From Nevskia sp. (GTDB lineage Bacteria; Pseudomonadota; Gammaproteobacteria; Nevskiales; Nevskiaceae), in contig NZ_JAKFUM010000007.1 of assembly GCF_021732705.1 (NCBI RefSeq), forward strand, positions 124,001-188,000: a DNA stretch of 64,000 bases. The letters run 5' to 3'. Every line of letters starts with the position of its first letter. Position 1 is the stretch's first letter. The position numbers were made by a program, and so were the translations under genes. Shown here one piece after another: positions 59,768-64,000 of this stretch. The notes beneath the pieces were generated by a model. It was not told the DNA's origin, did no database searches, and saw nothing but the letters and a program-made list of their open reading frames with translations.

Positions 59768-60472
59768 TCAGCCTCGCGTGACCGGCATGAAGGTGTCGAA
59801 CTCGGTGAAGACGAACTGAATCGTCTGAAGTTCGGATCGCGCGCTACGGTCAAAGTCGAATTCGACGCTCTGCGGGCGCATCAGGTAGCTGTCCTTGTAG
59901 GCGCTGCCCGCCCCGGCGATGTTGTCGAAGGCGTAACCGTGCCGGACTGCGATGCGAACGCAGTAATCGGCCGGAAGGCCCATCGTGCCGTCGTTGTTTG
60001 CGACCTTTTCCGACAGGTCGTGGAACCAGTGCTTGAGAGTTCCGTGACGGTCATCCATCGTGGTGATGCGGATTTCAACCGGGTCGTGCCCGGTCACGCC
60101 ATCGACACGCGCACCACCGACGTTCTTCCGATCGGCGACCAAATCGACGGCGTTGTAGCTGACCCCAGTGGCGAACAGGAAAAACTTTCGCGGGATATCG
60201 CTGGCGTCGCCGCGGTAGCTCGCTTCTGTCGTCACTTCCAGATGGAACATGCCCTTCTGCGCCATCTCGTACCCAGCGAACTCGCGGGCGAGTTCACGCG
60301 CGTTGTCCAGCGTGATCCCGCCCAACAGCGGGTGCGGAGTGGTCTGCGAGTTCGGAATGCCCGGCGGTGGTGGGCGGGCACTCGCGCTGCCTGCGGCCTG
60401 CGCGTAGGGCGACAGATTCCGGTACGCGGACAGCGCGATCAGGGCACTGCCAGTCAGGATTGATGAAGGCAC
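59768..60472 (-). CDS. Phage tail protein, possibly tube-related
   Basis: A 234-residue protein starting at a GTG 1 base after the portal stop. It has a hydrophobic, Pro-rich N-terminus and then beta-rich sequence (GMFHLEVTTEASYRGDASDIPRKFFLFATGVSYNAVDLVADR, VEIRITTMDDRHGTLKHWFHDLSEKV) and a C-terminal RSELQTIQFVFTEFDTFM. Strand order and the terminal FVFTEFD resemble tail-tube-fold proteins, but the identity is not certain. It links portal and tape-measure genes. Confidence 0.6.
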   Translation of the reverse strand: MPSSILTGSALIALSAYRNLSPYAQAAGSASARPPPPGIPNSQTTPHPLLGGITLDNARELAREFAGYEMAQKGMFHLEVTTEASYRGDASDIPRKFFLFATGVSYNAVDLVADRKNVGGARVDGVTGHDPVEIRITTMDDRHGTLKHWFHDLSEKVANNDGTMGLPADYCVRIAVRHGYAFDNIAGAGSAYKDSYLMRPQSVEFDFDRSARSELQTIQFVFTEFDTFMPVTRG

Positions 60473-60473
60473 G

Positions 60474-62081
60474 TCAGCCCCCGAAACCGCCGCCGCCGAA
60501 ACCGCCGCCGCCGCCGCCGTCTTGGTCCGGCTCGGTTTTGACGTTCACGACTGAGGCATAGAGCTTGGCGGACTCCTCGTCGATCTTCAGGGTCTTCGAC
60601 AGGAAATGCGCCATCTGCGCCTCGGTGAAGCCCATGTTCTTGGCTTGATCCATCGCCTGAACCAAAGCCGCCCCCGTCGCTGCGGCCGTGCCGCGCGTCG
60701 TTTCCTGCTCGTTTTCAAGGGCCGAGATGCTCCCGAAGAAATTGATCTTCCACGGGCGCTCACTGGGCTCGAACACGACCCCGTGCTTCGTGAACGTGTG
60801 CAGGTCGATCGCGTCGTTGCAGAATTCTGCGAACGCGGATCGGATCACCCGTGCTCGCTGCGCGGCTTGTGCCGACGTTCGGAGCCAGCCGCCGTCGCCG
60901 AATGCGCCGGCCATCTGATCGGCGAAGCCGATGTTTGACAGATCGGTACCGAAACAGCCAGCCAGCATCTTCGCGTGAAACATCACGTCGTCAACCGTAA
61001 TGGTGGACGCGCGCGCGGATGTCGCGGCTGACCCCACGTCGAAGTTGACGACTTGTTTTTCGTTCCAGATCGGTAGAATGTACCGAAGGCGCTCAAGGAT
61101 CGGCTGCCCTTCGAGAACGGCTTTTGATGCACGTTCCTTCGTCGTCTTCAGCATGTTGACGATCGAGCCCAGCAAGGCTTCCTGCTGCTCCTTCGATGCG
61201 CCGGCCATCTGGACGCCGATGACCTTTTCGTCGATCGAGTCGTTCACACGCTGCCCGACCAGGCCGACCAGCGCTGCAAGCATGTTGTCGAATGCGCTTT
61301 CGGCCTCATACAGCAGCGAGCCGCCAGCGGCGGACGGGATGATCGGCAGTTCGCCAATCTCGTCCGTTCGCATGTTCGCCCGCCATGCCTTTTCCGTGAC
61401 GCTCAGCTGCGGAACGAAGATTCGACGCGGCATCTTCAGCCGAATCATCTGCTTTATCGAAATGCGGTCGAGCTGCTTTTCGCCGATCGCAGTGGCGAAC
61501 GCCACGGTGCGATTGCCCTGCTCGAATGGGAGGATCGTCGGCGGACTGACCAGTTCGTCGACGTAAAGGTCCAGCAGACCCCGCTTCGGCGACGTGTACA
61601 CGCGCGCGTAGGAATCGCCGAACCCGGCTCCGTTGTAGCAGGCCGTGAACGACACCTTGTTTAGCAGCGGGCCTATGTCGCGATTGATCTCGTCGACGAT
61701 CGCCATCTTGCCCTTGTCCTTCTGAGCTTCTGCGGTCGCCTCGATGAACACCACGTCGCCAGTCGTCTCGTGCCCGCCAAGGGCCGCAGTGCACAGCAGC
61801 GAGATGGCGGTGCTCACGACGGGATCGCCCATCATGAACGCCCACTTCTCATAAATCTGCTGCCGACTGCGGGCCTTCCGCCGTCCTGAGCCCAACAGCG
61901 TGTAGGCGGCGCTGATGAGGCCGTCGCCGTAGCCGTATGCATCGGCCAGCGGAACGGCTTCTGCGGCGGCATCGCTGGCCTGCAGCCGGCCGACGGCTGT
62001 ATCAGCCGCAGCACGACGGGGCTTTAGTCCGCGCGCAATGTCGGTGATCGCGAAGCTGCGCCGGGGCGAGACAGGTGGCAT
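60474..62081 (-). CDS. Putative portal protein
   Basis: A 535-residue protein. The QQIYEKWAFMMGDPVVSTAISLLCTAALGGHETTGDVVFIEA opening, then LLNKVSFTACYNGAGFGDSYARVY and LDLYVDELVSPPTILPFEQGN, and a long helical stretch (TTKERASKAVLEGQPILERLRYILPIWNEKQVVNFDVG) fit a T4-like portal with wing, stem and clip. The C-terminal tail is Gly-rich. The region DVMFHAKMLAGCFGTDLSNIGFADQMAG is conserved-looking and lies near the crown. The portal forms the DNA gate and docks the tail. It is 4 bases from the upstream membrane protein gene. Confidence 0.68.
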   Translation of the reverse strand: MPPVSPRRSFAITDIARGLKPRRAAADTAVGRLQASDAAAEAVPLADAYGYGDGLISAAYTLLGSGRRKARSRQQIYEKWAFMMGDPVVSTAISLLCTAALGGHETTGDVVFIEATAEAQKDKGKMAIVDEINRDIGPLLNKVSFTACYNGAGFGDSYARVYTSPKRGLLDLYVDELVSPPTILPFEQGNRTVAFATAIGEKQLDRISIKQMIRLKMPRRIFVPQLSVTEKAWRANMRTDEIGELPIIPSAAGGSLLYEAESAFDNMLAALVGLVGQRVNDSIDEKVIGVQMAGASKEQQEALLGSIVNMLKTTKERASKAVLEGQPILERLRYILPIWNEKQVVNFDVGSAATSARASTITVDDVMFHAKMLAGCFGTDLSNIGFADQMAGAFGDGGWLRTSAQAAQRARVIRSAFAEFCNDAIDLHTFTKHGVVFEPSERPWKINFFGSISALENEQETTRGTAAATGAALVQAMDQAKNMGFTEAQMAHFLSKTLKIDEESAKLYASVVNVKTEPDQDGGGGGGFGGGGFGG

Positions 62082-62085
62082 CGAC

Positions 62086-62367
62086 CTAGCTCAATTCGAC
62101 GGATTCAGCCGCTTGTCGAAACGCCGAAAGCCCCCGCATGACGACCCAGGCGCAAAGCGCACAGTTGGCGAGGAACAATGCGCGGCAGTACGCCGGCCAC
62201 TCGGAGATGTCTGCGGTCGGCTCGGTCCAGGTCACGAACGCCGCAGCGAGCACGACGGCCACGGTCGAAGCGAAAACGGCGATCAGCCAGTAGGCATACG
62301 CGAGAATCCAGTCAGATGGCGTCAGGGACTGGACGATGAAATCAAGCAGCGGGCGCTTCGTTGGCAT
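62086..62367 (-). CDS. Small phage membrane protein with two spans
   Basis: A 93-residue protein with two predicted membrane helices (WILAYAYWLIAVFASTVAVVLAAAFV and CRALFLANCALCAWVVM). It contains four Cys-rich/aromatic turns and no catalytic motif. Located directly before the portal gene. It could be a superinfection-exclusion or lysis-associated protein, or a virion membrane component; there is no direct evidence for any of these. Confidence 0.6.
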   Translation of the reverse strand: MPTKRPLLDFIVQSLTPSDWILAYAYWLIAVFASTVAVVLAAAFVTWTEPTADISEWPAYCRALFLANCALCAWVVMRGLSAFRQAAESVELS

Positions 62368-62441
62368 CGCGGACCATGAACGGACGGGCAGGACTCATTG
62401 TTCCCTGCCGCCGTCGGCCGGCCGTGTCCGCTTTTCCCGCG

Positions 62442-62861
62442 TCAGCGCGTCGCCATGTCCGGATCGGCGAGCACGTAGGGCGGCACGTCATCGTCGGCCG
62501 ACAACGTGAACTCGTTGTTGCCCTCGAAGTAGCTTTGCCCTGCCATCGAATAGAAATCGTCGCCGGCAACGAGGGTCGGCATCACCGCGATGTCCTCGCC
62601 GTCGAAGTGCCCGTATGCCGCGACCATCTCCGGACTGGTTTCCGGCCCGAAATCGTGGCCCTGCGCCGCGAGCGCCGCCTTGACCGCGTACCAGTAAGGC
62701 CCGAACCGGGTGTAGCGGCCGGGCTTCGCGCGGAGATTCCCGGCGATCGAGTCGGCCGCGACCTGAGCGCATTCCTCTGCAGTGCGGCCGGTCGACGCCA
62801 TGATCTCCGCGATGTGCTTGTCCAGCGCGACCCGATCAATCTTGAAAGCTGTGTAGTTCAT
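62442..62861 (-). CDS. Uncharacterised phage protein
   Basis: A 139-residue protein whose ATG overlaps the stop of the upstream gene by 4 bases. The first half is helical (FKIDRVALDKHIAEIMASTGRTAEECAQVAADSIAGNL); the middle has KPGRYTRFGPYWYAVKAALAAQGHDFG. The C-terminal part is acidic (DGEDIAVMPTLVAGDD). Not recognised. It is coupled to the large partial gene to the right, so the two may act together. Confidence 0.6.
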   Translation of the reverse strand: MNYTAFKIDRVALDKHIAEIMASTGRTAEECAQVAADSIAGNLRAKPGRYTRFGPYWYAVKAALAAQGHDFGPETSPEMVAAYGHFDGEDIAVMPTLVAGDDFYSMAGQSYFEGNNEFTLSADDDVPPYVLADPDMATR

Positions 62862-64000
62862 CGCGTCATCTTCTTGACCGAATCAGGGTGCGGCGGGACG
62901 ACCTGAATGCCCGGCATGCCGTTTGGATACTGTGCCTGAAGTTTCTCGTACGCCGCGCGCGGCACCGTCCACATCGGCTGCGGCGATGACTTGAACTCGG
63001 CCTTACTGCCGACGCTGATCGCCGCCTCCTTGAAGCGCTCCTTCATCGCCATGGTCCCGCTCCCCGCAAGTCCAACAAACGGACTGGTGGCAAGCGCTGC
63101 GGCTCGGGCAGCCTCTTCTGCGGTCATCCGCGCCAGTCGCTCAGCCTCCGCCGCTGCTCTTGCTGCCGCCTCTTCGGCCAAGCGCTTCGCGGCAATCTCC
63201 TGCGCGCGGTCGGACAGCGACTGGTAAATCGCGACGAGCGCGGCGTCCAGTCCCGGCACGCCATCATTCAGCTTTCGGCGCAGGGTGTTCGCATACATGC
63301 CGTTCGTGACGGGCGCTGACGGAACGGCCGTTTTCGTGAACTCGATAAGCCACGAATCGATGTGATCATTGCTTTCAAACTTCGACGAGGCGGCTTTGAT
63401 TGCTTCGACAATCCCACCGAACTGCGGGTCATCTTTCAAGGCTTGCACGAGCCAGGTTGTCTGCCATGCCCCCAACAACGGCGAAAGCGTGCCGGCGTCG
63501 AACGTGTAGCCCTTCACCTTCGCGAGCTGCCACAGGTAGGCCGCGCAAAGCTCATTCAACGCATCGCGTGTCGCGACTTGCCGAACGCCGCCGGCAGGAC
63601 CGCCGAAAAGCCGCTGCCATGAGTCGCCGACCTTGACGAAACCGGCTGCCCGCTGAGCCGATGCCAGCTCCGAAACGAGATTGCCGCTGATTGAATCCGA
63701 AATGAACTTCGGGAATAGCGGCGCTGGGAGGACGGAAACCTCAATATCCATCGCCACGGGTAAGCTCGACTTCATGCGTTCCGCGACAGGCGGAATGAAG
63801 GTCGAGAACAGCGCCGACAATGCTGTCTCACCTGATTCGCTGTGCAGTCCTGCCGACAGGATCAGCGCTTCATCCAGGGCTGCAGCTTCATCAAGGGCCG
63901 ACTCGTACGCTGCGCTGCCAGGCTCGATGACAACGGCCCCGGCCCCGATCGCGTCATTCACGGGCTGCGGATAGCGCAACGCTTCGGAAAAGCACAGCAG
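62858..64000 (-). CDS. Large phage protein, N-terminus beyond the window
   Basis: The frame is open to the right edge (upstream codons read LLCFSEALRYPQPV), so the start is outside the window; the TTG at 63979 is only an internal possibility. At least 380 residues are visible. A central region (LVQALKDDPQFGGIVEAIKA, DSWLIEFTKTAVPSAPVTN) is followed by a long coiled coil (LSDRAQEIAAKRLAEEAAARAAAEAERLARMTAEEAARAA) and a C-terminal PRAAYEKLQAQYPNGMPGIQVVPPHPDS. I do not recognise it. It ends 4 bases inside the next gene. Confidence 0.6.
   Translation of the reverse strand: MLCFSEALRYPQPVNDAIGAGAVVIEPGSAAYESALDEAAALDEALILSAGLHSESGETALSALFSTFIPPVAERMKSSLPVAMDIEVSVLPAPLFPKFISDSISGNLVSELASAQRAAGFVKVGDSWQRLFGGPAGGVRQVATRDALNELCAAYLWQLAKVKGYTFDAGTLSPLLGAWQTTWLVQALKDDPQFGGIVEAIKAASSKFESNDHIDSWLIEFTKTAVPSAPVTNGMYANTLRRKLNDGVPGLDAALVAIYQSLSDRAQEIAAKRLAEEAAARAAAEAERLARMTAEEAARAAALATSPFVGLAGSGTMAMKERFKEAAISVGSKAEFKSSPQPMWTVPRAAYEKLQAQYPNGMPGIQVVPPHPDSVKKMTR

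Larger units (their letters stand above)
42533..64000 (-). mobile_element. Contractile-tailed prophage, late-gene half (continues past the right edge)
   Basis: From the tRNA-Val 3' end to the right edge every gene lies on the minus strand with ATGA, TGATG or few-base junctions. This polycistronic late-gene layout differs sharply from the spaced, mixed-strand host genes. Portal, capsid, sheath, tube, spike, hub and tape-measure candidates define a myovirus-type particle. No integrase, terminase or replication gene is in view; those must lie to the right if the element is complete. The left boundary at the tRNA is inferred from position, and the second att copy is not visible. Confidence 0.8.

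Noticed and set aside
1-64000. CRISPR arrays, rRNA genes, insertion sequences and transposases
   Set aside because: I saw no regularly spaced repeats with spacers, no rRNA signature and no transposase motifs. The tandem repeats in phage genes are coding.
42533-64000. Tailocin or other headless contractile particle
   Set aside because: Portal and major-capsid candidates argue for a DNA-packaging phage. A tailocin would lack both, although these two assignments are not certain.

Overview
The window looks like a chromosome segment of a GC-rich gammaproteobacterium joined to the late genes of a contractile-tailed phage. Tat-exported HiPIP, CvrA/NhaP2, DsbC, a KdpFABC-DE system, NupC, YegP and the M61 and vWA/ECF genes suggest a Nevskiales/Xanthomonadales-like host. 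That placement is inference from gene content; no rRNA is present.

Region 1 (1-6700). A plus-strand group runs off the left edge: a type I phosphodiesterase/alkaline-phosphatase-superfamily enzyme, a left-handed beta-helix O-acyltransferase, a stand-alone acyl carrier protein and a VOC protein, closed by a strong terminator. It looks like the tail of a small biosynthetic or surface-modification cluster. Next come a minus-strand pair (secreted HExxH protease with a PA domain, and a small secreted partner), an alpha/beta hydrolase and a HiPIP.

Region 2 (6711-20821, minus strand). Upstream to downstream: an RsbU-type phosphatase/kinase, a STAS antagonist, a vWA lipoprotein, an ECF sigma factor with its membrane partner, a TolC protein, a PqqD-like/M50-like/HlyD fusion whose protease ligands are missing, a large uncharacterised protein with recurring short blade-like motifs, a sulfotransferase-like protein and a dienelactone hydrolase. 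The first genes form a signalling block. TolC, the fusion, the repeat protein and the sulfotransferase look like an undescribed export and modification system.

Region 3 (21027-42271). Housekeeping and transport: cyclophilin, YegP, S1/P1 nuclease, fatty acid hydroxylase, then the Kdp potassium system (small ORF, kdpF, kdpA, intergenic palindrome, kdpB, kdpC, a CorC/HlyC-type transporter gene, kdpD, kdpE). After that come an M61 peptidase and DsbC (minus), a K+/H+ antiporter, NupC and a GH9 lipoprotein glucanase (minus).

Region 4 (42458-64000). A complete tRNA-Val(CAC) gene with its own promoter and terminator is followed at once by at least 21 kb of tightly coupled minus-strand phage genes. 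They include portal, tape-measure/muralytic, tube, hub, spike, capsid and sheath candidates, baseplate and fibre genes, then a DUF1800-DUF1501 pair in the fibre/adhesin position and an XhlA-like membrane protein. The prophage continues past the right edge and no integrase is visible. The phage-borne DUF1800/DUF1501 pair, without export signals and with a phage-like N-terminus plus four Ig-like repeats, is the best candidate here for something undescribed.
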